The notes beneath the pieces are model-generated. The model was not told the origin of the DNA, did not search any database, and saw only the letters and a list, made by a program, of their open reading frames with translations. A DNA stretch of 64,000 nucleotides from a virus, in the IMG/VR virus record IMGVR_UViG_3300008261_003164, positions 1 through 64,000 of that record; one strand, given 5' to 3'. Positions 18,443 through 28,058 of this stretch are shown in pieces (position 1 is the stretch's first letter; every line of letters starts with the position of its first letter). The position numbers and the translations under genes are program-made.

Positions 18443-19439
18443 AAATTTCTATTACTTTTTTGAAAATTTGTTCATCACTCGGATGACATTCAAAAGTTTC
18501 TTTTTTCTCTAAACAATTAATCAAAGGTGCAACACCTTGAATTGAACCCCACTCCTCAATACCATATTTTAATTCTGAAGCACAAAATATATCACAACCA
18601 CCACCAACATAATGAAACTTATATTGTTGTGAGTTTTTTCTATATGGAATCCTCCAATATGGGTTAATTGAAGAACCAAGTTGAATAATGTGAGCGTCTG
18701 TTGTACCTGCCAAGTGTAACAATCCTGAATCCATTGTTATAAAACAAATTGAATTTTGAATTAAATGCCAAGCCTGAGAGATATTTGTTTGATTCATTAA
18801 GTTCAACCCTAATTTAATATCAATATCAAATCCTTTCTTTTCAATATGCCAAAAACCAACTTCATCTGTGTCTTTACCAATTGAAACAACAGCAATTCCC
18901 ATTTCATTTAATTTGGTTGTTACTGATTGCCATTTATCAAAATCCCAAGTACGAGATTGCCACGTGGTTGCTGGATGTATCAATACATATTTTTCAGGTA
19001 AACCTTCAATAGGTTCAAATGGGTCTGAATAATATTCACATTCCATTTCAGTGGGTAATAAGTTAAAACCTAAATTCATGGCATGGAATTGACGAATATC
19101 AATTCTAGCATGTTTTGACTGAACTCCTTTATCATTTTGTCTACCAACATTATAGAAAGAACTATGGATTAGGAAGTTTTCTCTTAGGTAGTCAAAGTTA
19201 ATTGAATCGGGACGATAAGTGTTTTTAATATATGGATTGTGTTTAAACAATTCAGGATGTTTCGTAATTAGATTTAACTTACAACCATATGCTTCTGAAA
19301 CTTTTTTAATAGTGGGGGTTGAACAAAGAGCATCGCCCATTGAATAACATTCTGACAAATCAAAGTATACCGCATCTCCAACTTCTTGAGCTGGTACGTT
19401 CCATAAAAATTCGTTTCTTGTATGCCAAATTTTTCTCAT
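18426..19439 (-). CDS. GT9 (ADP-heptose:acceptor) heptosyltransferase-like protein
   Basis: 337 residues. GT-B fold of family 9: CYSMGDALCSTPTIKKVSEAYG at the N-terminus in place of the usual GDxLxxTP loop, YVLIHPATTWQSRTWDFDKW as donor-domain start, and FITMDSGLLHLAGTTDAHI as the conserved D-S-G-x-x-H-x-A site. Unlike its two relatives here it lacks the CxxC finger in the same place, though several Cys are present near the C-terminus. I infer transfer of a heptose. It overlaps the downstream gene by 17 bases. Confidence 0.8.
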   Translation of the reverse strand: MRKIWHTRNEFLWNVPAQEVGDAVYFDLSECYSMGDALCSTPTIKKVSEAYGCKLNLITKHPELFKHNPYIKNTYRPDSINFDYLRENFLIHSSFYNVGRQNDKGVQSKHARIDIRQFHAMNLGFNLLPTEMECEYYSDPFEPIEGLPEKYVLIHPATTWQSRTWDFDKWQSVTTKLNEMGIAVVSIGKDTDEVGFWHIEKKGFDIDIKLGLNLMNQTNISQAWHLIQNSICFITMDSGLLHLAGTTDAHIIQLGSSINPYWRIPYRKNSQQYKFHYVGGGCDIFCASELKYGIEEWGSIQGVAPLINCLEKKETFECHPSDEQIFKKVIEIYGTGN

Positions 19440-19462
19440 AAATTAAATAATAATAAATCAAA

Positions 19463-20173
19463 TTAACATATCCAAACTAATGGAAAATCTTGAAGTTCTG
19501 GATTATTTGGCATATCCAATTCTGTTGGCCATTGACCTCTATCAAAATGAAATGCTTCAAACAATCTATCATTAATAAATGTTAACTCCATTGTATCAGG
19601 TACCGCAATCCACCATGAACCAATCATTGGTGCGGAATTGTTTCCGTGTAAATGTGTTAAAGTAAAATGGTTTGTAATTTTTTCTAAAATTTTGGTTGCT
19701 CTTGGACGATATTCATTAACATCACCAGTCCAATGTATTTCCAACACAATACCAATCACATTTTTTGATAGTTCTTCAATATTGGTATTTTCAAAGAATT
19801 CATACTCGGCACCCTCAACATCAATTTTTAAAAAAACATTTTTATCTTCATCACCATTTTCTTTAAGATGGTCAAAAAAATGTTTTTTATCGTTTTCTTT
19901 TATGTGACTTAATCCTTCTTTGTGAAAAATTAAGTTGTCGTTAGGGTGTGTAAAATCAACGGTGTGGTCATATAAATGAACAGGTTTAGATGTTCTATTG
20001 TGAAAATCTAGTTCAAAATCACAATTATATTCAACACCATATGTGTACAACACATCAGCCTTGTCCAATATTGTTTGATTTACAATATAACCACCATCAT
20101 TATTACTACCCAATCTAACTTTAGTATCTAAAACACCATATGGTCTTAGAAAGTTTACAAAATCGTCTCTCAT
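19463..20173 (-). CDS. FkbM-type methyltransferase
   Basis: 236 residues. The FkbM signature FLKIDVEGAEYEFFENTNIEEL is intact, followed by IVLEIHWTGD. The early SNNDGGYIV stretch resembles a subgroup of FkbM-like proteins found in phages and cyanobacteria. It is the third FkbM-type domain in this operon, which suggests several different sugars or positions are methylated. The start overlaps the upstream epimerase stop by 4 bases; a 23-base gap separates it from the GT9 gene downstream. Confidence 0.8.
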   Translation of the reverse strand: MRDDFVNFLRPYGVLDTKVRLGSNNDGGYIVNQTILDKADVLYTYGVEYNCDFELDFHNRTSKPVHLYDHTVDFTHPNDNLIFHKEGLSHIKENDKKHFFDHLKENGDEDKNVFLKIDVEGAEYEFFENTNIEELSKNVIGIVLEIHWTGDVNEYRPRATKILEKITNHFTLTHLHGNNSAPMIGSWWIAVPDTMELTFINDRLFEAFHFDRGQWPTELDMPNNPELQDFPLVWIC

Positions 20174-20976
20174 TTTAAATAATTCATATATTCAGTTAAT
20201 CCTTTTTCAAGTGTGTATTTTGGTTCCCAACCCTTCATCCATTTTAATTTATTGGAACAAGTATAAAATTGATAACCTTTTGGAATTATATCTTTTGATG
20301 TGTATCCAAAATCAATTTTCATAATATTCAATATTTTTTCAAATGATTCTGCAACGCCTGAACCAACATCATAAAACTTACCCAATAACTTTTTATAGTT
20401 TTCAAATGCAAATATGTTTGCTGATATAATATCTTTAACATATATAAAATCTCTTTTTGGACTACCAGGAAATAATTTAATTTCATCACCTGATAAATTC
20501 TTTTTGTGCATTTGATATGCGACAGATGACATAATTCCTTTATGTTCTTCACCTGGTCCATACACATTAAAGTATCTAAGTGCAATTCCACCATTATTAA
20601 TAATGTAATCTTCGGCAATATATTTGCTCCACCCGTATAAGTTAGATGGGAATTCATTATTGGTTCCATAATTTGCTGCTGATGACGAATAAATCAAAGG
20701 AATTTTTTTTGATTTACAAATGTTTGATATGTGTTTACTAAACTCATAATTAACCAACATCATATAATTAACGTCTTGTTCTAATGTGTTTGAACAAGCG
20801 CCAACGTGAAATACAGATTTAATGTCTAACCAAAATAAATTTGAGACATCTGACTTCCATGTGTGAGAATTAAATACATCCTCATTAATTTCAATAACCT
20901 CAAATTGTTTTTCTAATTCTACTTTCAAATTAGACCCGATAAAACCTTTTGAACCTGTTAAGATTACTTTTTCCAT
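20170..20976 (-). CDS. ADP-L-glycero-D-manno-heptose-6-epimerase-like SDR (HldD/RfaD-like)
   Basis: 268 residues, a little shorter than typical HldD (about 310). NAD loop GSKGFIGS (8-15), the HldD-specific block FHVGACSNTLEQDVNYMM, Ser98-100, catalytic Tyr114 and Lys118 (YGWSK), RYFNVYGPGEEHKG, RDFIYVKD and VGSGVAESF all follow the HldD pattern. HldD converts ADP-D-glycero- to ADP-L-glycero-D-manno-heptose. It is the first gene of the 16-gene minus-strand operon that also holds three heptosyltransferase-like genes, which makes heptose the likely donor. No hldE or gmhA is in the window, so precursors would come from the host or from elsewhere in the phage. Confidence 0.85.
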   Translation of the reverse strand: MEKVILTGSKGFIGSNLKVELEKQFEVIEINEDVFNSHTWKSDVSNLFWLDIKSVFHVGACSNTLEQDVNYMMLVNYEFSKHISNICKSKKIPLIYSSSAANYGTNNEFPSNLYGWSKYIAEDYIINNGGIALRYFNVYGPGEEHKGIMSSVAYQMHKKNLSGDEIKLFPGSPKRDFIYVKDIISANIFAFENYKKLLGKFYDVGSGVAESFEKILNIMKIDFGYTSKDIIPKGYQFYTCSNKLKWMKGWEPKYTLEKGLTEYMNYLK

Positions 20977-21023
20977 TTGGAATAAAAATACGAAAGAAAT
21001 GATTAAAGGAAAACATTTTGTGG

Positions 21024-21030
21024 TATTTAT
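21024..21030 (+). promoter_or_regulatory. TATTTAT motif, candidate late promoter
   Basis: TATTTAT preceded by gg, 7 bases before the ATG at 21038, in the divergent intergenic space between the glycan operon and the first LamG gene. It matches the motif seen before at least ten other genes here. Promoter function is inferred. Confidence 0.45.
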
Positions 21031-21037
21031 TATTACA

Positions 21038-23185
21038 ATGCCAAGACCAATTGCCTATAAAACGGGAACAATCCAACCTCCAAATACTGCAAAACAATCC
21101 AATATTCTTGTGGGTGTTGGTCCTTCAAATTGGGGAGCTGGTGCTGCAAATGCGACTTTTTATAATAGTGTTGATTCATCTTATCAATATGTTATTATAA
21201 AAAATTCTAATCCACCGGCAATGTGGGCTACTGGTGATTTTACTGATACAAGTTTATTAAGAATAATTAATGGTTTACCTGAAAGAATTAATCAGACCGT
21301 TTTTACAAACGTAAATACTGCGATAAATTGGTTATTTGAAACAGGAGTTTATTCCATGTTGAAAAGTGAACAACTTTATGGTGAACCTATTACTAACGGG
21401 TTAGTAATATCTGTAAATGGACCATCAACAGGTAAAAATATATTTAATGCGACAACTTATCCTGATTTTATAGGATGGTATGATTATGGTGGATACGCAA
21501 GTTATAATATAACTAATGACCCTCCTTATCCAGGAAGTACTACAAAAACAGCAATCAGAGGAGGATTCGGATGTTATTCAGGTATTGCTATGGAAGTTGG
21601 AAAACAATATGTGTTTTCCTTTTGGGTAAAAGCAATTGGGGATATTCCTAGTGATGCGCTTTTAACATGGAATAATCAATTTGGTAGCGGAGAAACTAAT
21701 TCTTGGGTTGGATATTTACCCTCTAGTTCAGGCATATTTCCTACAAGTTGGACAAAATTTTCTTTTACTTTTACTTTAAATGCTGTAAGAACTCAATTTT
21801 ATTTTTATGTTTATTCTCCTTCAACTCCTTCTTTTAGGAGTCCAACTAGTCCAGTATTATTTACTGAATTACAATTAGAAGAAGGTTCAACAGCAACAAA
21901 TTATGCAATCCCTTCTGTTTATAATTTATATAGTCTCTCAATGAAACCAACTAATGAAGGTTTATTAAATACATCTAGTTTATCTTTAGCTAATGGTACT
22001 TATTTCAATACAAATCAGGGTGGTGTGTTTAATTTTGATGGGATTGACGATTATGCTGTTTTAACTGATGCTTCATTAAAAAATTATACAACAATAACCG
22101 CAAATATTTGGATGTATATTAATAGTTTTACATCAACATTTGAAACATATTTCTCATATAATGCCGAGGAAGCAGGATTAACTCAAGGTTGGGGTTTAAG
22201 ACGAAGTGGTGATAACACTTTTCAATATTGGGGTGGAACGGGAAATTCGGGTATTAAACTTTATAAAAATGGTTCTCTTGTTGGAAGTAGTAATTCAACA
22301 TGGAGTTATGTTTACGATTTAAATACGACAGGTTCATGGGCAATGATTACATTAGTTGCTACTGGAGTTTCTTCTTGGAATTCACATAATAGACTTACTT
22401 TGGGAACTCGAAGTGACTCTTTAAATTCGGCGACTAATTATAAAGTTGGTTTATTTAATTTATATAATAGAGAATTGTCTGTAACTGAAATTGAAAATTT
22501 ATACACCGCTGGTTTACCAACATATCAAGCAAGTAATAGTATAATGATTAATCAAGGATTAACGCTTTATTTAGACGCTACAAATCCAAACTGTTATCCC
22601 GGTTCAGGGACGGCAATATATGATTTAAGTGGGTATGGAAATAATGGTACTTTATATAATGGTGTCGCGTTCAGTTCAACGTATGGTGGAGGATTAGTTT
22701 TTGATGGTGTTGATGATTATATCATAATTCCAGGTAATGGAAGTGTAAACGCCTCAAGACCGACAGTTGAATTAGTGATGACCACCTCAACAAACGGGGG
22801 AAATATACTTGCTCAAGGTCAATACGGTTCAAATTGGGGTTTTGGTGTTGGTGTTAAACCTACAAATATTATGGCTAGAAATAATAGTGGAGATGCTACT
22901 ATTAGTGTAAATAACAGTGGTTTAGTTCATGTGGTGGTTGTTTGGGATGGAAGTGGAAACCAGTATTATAAAAATGGTCAATATTTAGGTAGAACAACGG
23001 CTAACTATTCACCCAACCCTGGTGGTGATGTTACTATAGGTGGTGTTAGGGCTCAAGTACCATCTCAAAATTTACAAGAATTTGGTAATTCAACAGTTAA
23101 TATTGTTAGAATATATAATAGACCATTAACTAATACTGAAGTACAACAAAACTTTAACTCAATAAAAACACAATTTGGACTATAA
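21038..23185 (+). CDS. LamG-domain tail adhesin, copy 1
   Basis: 715 residues from the ATG at 21038. This start gives MPRPIAYKTGTIQPP, which aligns exactly with both paralogues, so the upstream in-frame ATG at 20999 is rejected. Domains: shared N-terminal anchor (1-115); a jelly-roll carbohydrate-binding-like module (~140-285, ending in LFTELQLEEGST); two LamG/concanavalin A-like domains (~330-500 and ~530-715, each with the FDGxDDY strand). LamG domains bind glycans or glycoproteins. I infer a receptor-binding protein attached to the tail through the common N-terminus. The stop overlaps the next ATG by one base. Confidence 0.85.
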   Translation: MPRPIAYKTGTIQPPNTAKQSNILVGVGPSNWGAGAANATFYNSVDSSYQYVIIKNSNPPAMWATGDFTDTSLLRIINGLPERINQTVFTNVNTAINWLFETGVYSMLKSEQLYGEPITNGLVISVNGPSTGKNIFNATTYPDFIGWYDYGGYASYNITNDPPYPGSTTKTAIRGGFGCYSGIAMEVGKQYVFSFWVKAIGDIPSDALLTWNNQFGSGETNSWVGYLPSSSGIFPTSWTKFSFTFTLNAVRTQFYFYVYSPSTPSFRSPTSPVLFTELQLEEGSTATNYAIPSVYNLYSLSMKPTNEGLLNTSSLSLANGTYFNTNQGGVFNFDGIDDYAVLTDASLKNYTTITANIWMYINSFTSTFETYFSYNAEEAGLTQGWGLRRSGDNTFQYWGGTGNSGIKLYKNGSLVGSSNSTWSYVYDLNTTGSWAMITLVATGVSSWNSHNRLTLGTRSDSLNSATNYKVGLFNLYNRELSVTEIENLYTAGLPTYQASNSIMINQGLTLYLDATNPNCYPGSGTAIYDLSGYGNNGTLYNGVAFSSTYGGGLVFDGVDDYIIIPGNGSVNASRPTVELVMTTSTNGGNILAQGQYGSNWGFGVGVKPTNIMARNNSGDATISVNNSGLVHVVVVWDGSGNQYYKNGQYLGRTTANYSPNPGGDVTIGGVRAQVPSQNLQEFGNSTVNIVRIYNRPLTNTEVQQNFNSIKTQFGL

Positions 23186-25356
23186 TGCCGAAACCAATAG
23201 CATATAAAACGGGTTCAATCCAACCACCAAACACGGCAAAACAATCCAATATTCTTGTGGGTGTTGGTCCTGCAAACTGGGGTGCGGGTGCGGCAAACGC
23301 AACTTTCTATAATAGTGTTGATTCATCTTATCAATATGTGATTATAAGAAATACTAACCCACCAGCAATGTGGGCAACAGGTGATTTCACTGATGCAAGT
23401 TTATTAACAATAATAAATGGTTTACCTGATAGAGTAGGTTCAACACCATTTACAAGTGTTAGTACTGCAATAAATTGGTTGTTGGGTTCAGGAACTTATT
23501 CTATGTTAAAAAATGAACAACCTTACGGTGGTCCTGTTGTTAGTGGATTGGCTGCGGGATTTAATGCAACACAAAAGAATTTATTTGTTAATGGAGATTT
23601 TAACAACACAGAATCTGGATATCCTTTTTATTTTGGTTCTTATGGTGGTTCATCTACTGTAATTGATATTACAAATAATAAACCATATGTTGGTTCTAAA
23701 ACTACTAAAGCATTACAAATTACAAATGGTGGTAATGTAATGTATACAACTAATTTAATGGAAGTAGGTAAAACATACACATTTTCGTTTTGGGGTAGAA
23801 AAACAGATGGTACTAGCGGGGATATTGGATTTGATAAAGGACCTATTTGGAATAACCAAAATGGGTTGGGAGAATTAAACAATTTTTCATATCCTTGGAA
23901 CGGAACTGTTTTACCAAGTACTACAATAGATGGTACTTGGAGAAAGTATAATTATACTTTTTTATATAACGACGCTAGAACTCAATTTTATTTTTATAAT
24001 GTCGCTGGTGTGTCTATTTTTACTGAATTTCAAATTGAAGAAGGTTCAACATCAACAACTTTTTCATCATTTCCTAATTACACTCCACAAAACACAGGTT
24101 TAATAAACACTGGAAATTGGTCTTTAATTAATGGTGCTTATTTTGGTGGAAAATATGGTGGGTCATACAATTTTGACGGTGTGGATGATAGAATTACTTA
24201 TCCTATAGGATTCTCAACTTGGAATGATAAAACTTTCACTATTGAAAGTTGGTTTGAATGGGGAACAGGGGCGTCTAATAATAATTACGGATGGTTTGAA
24301 TTGGCTGGTGCTGGAGGTTCAAATTGGGGATTATCACATGTTCCTAGAACTGGTGCTTTTTATTTTTATTGGGTATCATCGGCTAATGGTGGTGGATATT
24401 ATGTGTTAAATAACGCTATCCAAGATAATGTTCCTTTACATATGGCTATTACCTTTAATGGGGTTGGTGGAAATAACGCTACAACACTCTATAATAATAC
24501 TAAAATTTATATCAATGGTGTTTTGCAAACTAATGTAGAAGGTGGTGGTGCCGGTGTAAGTTCTAATAGTGTAATTAGTGTTGGTGGTCAACAATATCCT
24601 TTTAAAGGTAACATTTATACTTTTAATTATTATAATAGGGTGTTATCAAATACGGAAATTCAAAATATATATAGTGCTGGAGTACCAATTTATCTCCCAT
24701 CCCAATCTATAGTTAATCAAGGATTAACAGTTTATTACGATTTTTCAAATCCAAATTGTTATGGTGGTGAAGGAACAACAATTTATGATTTGAGTGGATA
24801 TAACAATAACGGAACATTAATAAATGGGACTTCATATAGCACAACAAATGGAGGAGCATTAGTATTTGATGGTGTGGATGATTACGTTCAATTTACTTCA
24901 ACATATGCGGGTACCATTTGTTTTTGGGGTATAATGGATAACGATATTCCTGGATTGGCAGCTTTAGTGGGTGTTAATGCTACAGGTGATGGTGCTTTAA
25001 GATGGTATGGTACTAATTTTAAATCTTTTAGAGGTGCTGTACCACCACCTTATATTGCGGGAGCTGCAGATGCTAACGATTATCAAACTGGTTATCTTAA
25101 CCAATTTATGATAAATGGTGTATCTAATTTACCATTAGATGGTAATGGGTTTTATATTATTCCAAATAATAGAACATTAGACCAAAATTTCTATGTGGGT
25201 GCAATAGGTAATAGAAACGTAAGTACTCTTTCACATACCTTTATGGGTAGAACATATAAAGGAAAAATATTTAAAGTAATGATTTACAACAGACAATTAA
25301 CAAATGCCGAATTATTACAAAATTATAATGCTACAAAAGCACAATATGGACTTTAA
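23185..25356 (+). CDS. LamG-domain tail adhesin, copy 2
   Basis: 723 residues, sharing the anchor (MPKPIAYKTGSIQPP to about residue 115) almost identically with copies 1 and 3. The central module again ends in a TEFQIEEGS strand. The first LamG domain (about 330-500) differs clearly from the other two copies, which resemble one another there, and the last LamG domain is also divergent. This is the pattern expected if binding modules are swapped while the anchor is kept. Translation is probably coupled to copy 1 through the one-base stop/start overlap. Confidence 0.85.
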   Translation: MPKPIAYKTGSIQPPNTAKQSNILVGVGPANWGAGAANATFYNSVDSSYQYVIIRNTNPPAMWATGDFTDASLLTIINGLPDRVGSTPFTSVSTAINWLLGSGTYSMLKNEQPYGGPVVSGLAAGFNATQKNLFVNGDFNNTESGYPFYFGSYGGSSTVIDITNNKPYVGSKTTKALQITNGGNVMYTTNLMEVGKTYTFSFWGRKTDGTSGDIGFDKGPIWNNQNGLGELNNFSYPWNGTVLPSTTIDGTWRKYNYTFLYNDARTQFYFYNVAGVSIFTEFQIEEGSTSTTFSSFPNYTPQNTGLINTGNWSLINGAYFGGKYGGSYNFDGVDDRITYPIGFSTWNDKTFTIESWFEWGTGASNNNYGWFELAGAGGSNWGLSHVPRTGAFYFYWVSSANGGGYYVLNNAIQDNVPLHMAITFNGVGGNNATTLYNNTKIYINGVLQTNVEGGGAGVSSNSVISVGGQQYPFKGNIYTFNYYNRVLSNTEIQNIYSAGVPIYLPSQSIVNQGLTVYYDFSNPNCYGGEGTTIYDLSGYNNNGTLINGTSYSTTNGGALVFDGVDDYVQFTSTYAGTICFWGIMDNDIPGLAALVGVNATGDGALRWYGTNFKSFRGAVPPPYIAGAADANDYQTGYLNQFMINGVSNLPLDGNGFYIIPNNRTLDQNFYVGAIGNRNVSTLSHTFMGRTYKGKIFKVMIYNRQLTNAELLQNYNATKAQYGL

Positions 25357-25367
25357 TAAATAAAATT

Positions 25368-25625
25368 ATGATACAAATATACGATGAACGCAATTTTTTA
25401 ATTTTTAACGTAAGTGAAATTAACAAAATTAATTTTGATGAGGTTTTAGAAACATCAGCAACTACATTACGAAAGTCAGTTAATGAAACTAAGACATTAA
25501 TTAAATGGGACGGTGAAGCGCCAGATTTTGTTGCAACAATGACAACAAAAGAAGGTCCTTACACCTATGATGAAATATTAACAATTTTGGCAACACCAGA
25601 ATGGACAGACCCAAACCCAATTTAA
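25368..25625 (+). CDS. Small protein between LamG adhesins, function unknown
   Basis: 85 residues, 11 bases after the second adhesin. It is acidic, has no Cys and no membrane segment, and I recognise no domain. It lies between two adhesin copies and may be a chaperone or assembly factor for them, in the manner of small tail-fibre assembly genes. That role is a guess from position. Confidence 0.55.
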   Translation: MIQIYDERNFLIFNVSEINKINFDEVLETSATTLRKSVNETKTLIKWDGEAPDFVATMTTKEGPYTYDEILTILATPEWTDPNPI

Positions 25626-25647
25626 GGTTTGTAAATCTTTAAATTGG

Positions 25648-25654
25648 TATTTAT
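25648..25654 (+). promoter_or_regulatory. TATTTAT motif, candidate late promoter
   Basis: The sequence ggTATTTATc lies 4 bases before the ATG at 25659. Spacing and core match the motifs before the genes at 40045 and 42499. It would allow the third adhesin to be transcribed on its own from a very short leader. Confidence 0.45.
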
Positions 25655-25658
25655 CATT

Positions 25659-27788
25659 ATGTCCAAACCAATAGCATATAAGACAGGTTCAGTACAACCA
25701 CCAAACACGGCAAAACAGTCCAACATCCTTGTAGGTGTTGGTCCCGCAAACTGGGGTGCAGGTGCGGCAAACGCTACTTTTTACAATAGTGTTGATTCGT
25801 CTTATCAATATGTTATTATAAAAAATTCTAACCCACCTTTAATGTGGGGAACGGGTGATTTTACCAATACAAGTTTATTAACAATAATTAACGGGTTACC
25901 AGATAGAGTAGGTTCAACACCATTTACAGGAACTACTACTGCAATAAATTGGTTGTTAGATTCAGGAATCTATTCCATGTTAAAAAATGAATTACCTTAC
26001 GGTGGGTCAATAACTAGTGGGTTAGTATTAGATTTTTGTCCTAAGGTAAACAATTATTTTGCTAATGGTGATTTTGCTTATGGAACCACAATTGGTTGGG
26101 TGGCATATGGTGGTACTATCAGTATTGCGGATATAACAAATGACCGTCCTTATGTTGGTTCTAAATCAACGAAGGCTTTACAAAATTTAGGAGGTGGGTT
26201 TACTTGGGGTAGATATACTAATCCAGTTTATGGTCCGGGCGGATTATTAGTTACAGGACAAACTTATACTTTTTCTTTTTGGGGTAAAGTCTTATCGGGA
26301 CCTAATTTTGATATTAATTGGAATAATCAAAACGGAAGTGGAGATGTAAGTAGTTGGAGCTATGGGAATTTTCCAGTTACAACTACTTGGCAAAAATATA
26401 CCCAAACTTTTACTTATAATATTTCTAAAAATTTTTTATATATTGCTGGAAGTTATGCTGCTAATACTCAATATGTACTCACAGAATTTCAACTAGAAGA
26501 TGGAACCACTGCAAACCCATTTTCATCGTTTCCTGTAACTGCGGCTGGTTTAACAATCCCAAATAATGGTTTATTAAACACGTCAAGTTTTAGTTTGATT
26601 AATGGTCCTTATTTAAATGCGATTAACAATGGTAATATTAATCTTGATGGTGTTGATGATTATATTCTTTTAACAGATTCAACATTAAAAAATTATACAA
26701 CAATAACTGCCAATATTTGGATGTATGTTAATAGTACCAATACTTGGGAAACATATTTTTCATATAATGCTGAAGAGGCTGGATTATTACAAGGATGGGG
26801 AGTAAGAAGACAAAGTAATCTTAATAATTACCAATACTGGGGAGGAACAGGAAATTCAGGAATTAAATTATATAAAAATGGAACTCTTATTTCATCTGGT
26901 AATACTTCTAGTGTAGTATCAGATGGAACAAATACAACAGGTTCTTGGAATATGATTACTTTAGTAGCTAATGGTGTTTCGTCTTGGAATACACATAATA
27001 GACTAACTATGGGAACTAGAAGTGATAGTGTCAATTCTGCTACCAATATGAACGTTGGCTCTTTTAATTTATATAATAGAGAATTATCCGCAACCGATAT
27101 TGTTAATTTATATAATTCACAACTTCCAATATATCAACCAACCGCATTTCCTGTAAATTCAGGGTTAGTTCTTTTTTTAGATGCTTCAGACCCAAATTCA
27201 TATACATCAGGTTCAAGTACTTGGAATGATATAAGTGGATATGGAAGTAATATGACTTTATTAAATTCACCAACATTTAATTCGGCTAATGGTGGTTTCA
27301 TTAGTTTTGATAATGTTGATGATTTTGGTTTTATAAATGTAACAAGTGGTAATTTATTGGGAAATGTAAATATATCTATGGAATTATGGATAAAAAATCC
27401 TGTTGGAAATTTTGTAATGAATGGGATTTATGGTAGTTATTTTTCTAGTGGGTTTTATTCGGGTGGTTTATTAAAAAATAGTGGAGGTTCGGCAGGACCT
27501 TCTTGGTCATCAACAGCATCATGGCAACAATGGGTTGCGGTATGGGACCAAACATTAAATCAAACTAGATTATACGTAAATGGTGTACTAACAGGTACTT
27601 CATCCAACACTTCTTGGAGTCCAAGCTCAGGAGGTAAATTAGTATTTGGTGGTGGTGCTCAGGGTAACGGAACTTATAGTAAAGAAGGTTCTATGGATAT
27701 TGCAATCTACAGATTTTATAATAAAATACTAACCCAATCTGAAATTATTCAAAATTACAACGCAAACAAAACACAATTTGGGTTATAG
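25659..27788 (+). CDS. LamG-domain tail adhesin, copy 3
   Basis: 709 residues from the ATG at 25659 (MSKPIAYKTGSVQPP), chosen because it matches the paralogues' start. Anchor 1-115, then a CBM-like module with WNNQNGSGDVSSW, a LamG domain very close to that of copy 1 (the YNAEEAGL...GWG and YWGGTGNSGIKLYKNG stretches are shared) and a divergent last LamG domain. All three copies end with a QNYNxxKxQFGL-like tail. Inferred receptor-binding protein. Confidence 0.85.
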   Translation: MSKPIAYKTGSVQPPNTAKQSNILVGVGPANWGAGAANATFYNSVDSSYQYVIIKNSNPPLMWGTGDFTNTSLLTIINGLPDRVGSTPFTGTTTAINWLLDSGIYSMLKNELPYGGSITSGLVLDFCPKVNNYFANGDFAYGTTIGWVAYGGTISIADITNDRPYVGSKSTKALQNLGGGFTWGRYTNPVYGPGGLLVTGQTYTFSFWGKVLSGPNFDINWNNQNGSGDVSSWSYGNFPVTTTWQKYTQTFTYNISKNFLYIAGSYAANTQYVLTEFQLEDGTTANPFSSFPVTAAGLTIPNNGLLNTSSFSLINGPYLNAINNGNINLDGVDDYILLTDSTLKNYTTITANIWMYVNSTNTWETYFSYNAEEAGLLQGWGVRRQSNLNNYQYWGGTGNSGIKLYKNGTLISSGNTSSVVSDGTNTTGSWNMITLVANGVSSWNTHNRLTMGTRSDSVNSATNMNVGSFNLYNRELSATDIVNLYNSQLPIYQPTAFPVNSGLVLFLDASDPNSYTSGSSTWNDISGYGSNMTLLNSPTFNSANGGFISFDNVDDFGFINVTSGNLLGNVNISMELWIKNPVGNFVMNGIYGSYFSSGFYSGGLLKNSGGSAGPSWSSTASWQQWVAVWDQTLNQTRLYVNGVLTGTSSNTSWSPSSGGKLVFGGGAQGNGTYSKEGSMDIAIYRFYNKILTQSEIIQNYNANKTQFGL

Positions 27789-27790
27789 TA

Positions 27791-27958
27791 TTAATTCTTT
27801 TTGTTAATCTGATGAAAGGTTTTCATCAATTTTAAACTGTCCTTGTAGTTCTTTTCAAGACGGTCCAATTCTTTTTCGTCAACAACAGACTCCAACGCTT
27901 TATTATAAGCGTCCTCAGATTCTCTTATTAATTTTTCTATTGTTTTAAGTAATTTCAT
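27791..27958 (-). CDS. Small helical protein, 55 residues, unknown
   Basis: An ATG at 27958 reads MKLLKTIEKLIRESE... to a TAA at 27791, two bases from the stop of the convergent adhesin gene. The product is highly charged and almost entirely helical, probably a coiled coil. Support for coding: a TATTTATA motif 4 bases upstream on the same strand, in line with other genes here, and good filling of an otherwise empty gap. The N-terminus with hydrophobic residues followed by ESE also fits the internal-protein leader pattern described in the findings. Confidence 0.6.
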   Translation of the reverse strand: MKLLKTIEKLIRESEDAYNKALESVVDEKELDRLEKNYKDSLKLMKTFHQINKKN

Positions 27959-27962
27959 TTAC

Positions 27963-27970
27963 TATAAATA
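27963..27970 (-). promoter_or_regulatory. TATTTATA motif (minus strand), candidate late promoter
   Basis: Read on the minus strand, TATTTATA ends 4 bases before the ATG of the 55-residue gene at 27958. The same 4-base spacing is found before the genes at 40045, 42499 and 50688. The rest of the gap to 28059 is AT-rich with no other feature I can support. Confidence 0.5.
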
Positions 27971-28058
27971 TTTCCATATAAATATAAAGTACAAACAATT
28001 CTTTATATTCACTTCATTAGGTAAAAACTTATATTCTTTTATAAATGGAATTTTTATA

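Noticed and set aside
20999-21037. Earlier ATG for the first LamG adhesin
   Set aside because: The three paralogues align from the ATG at 21038, and the TATTTAT motif sits between the two candidate starts.
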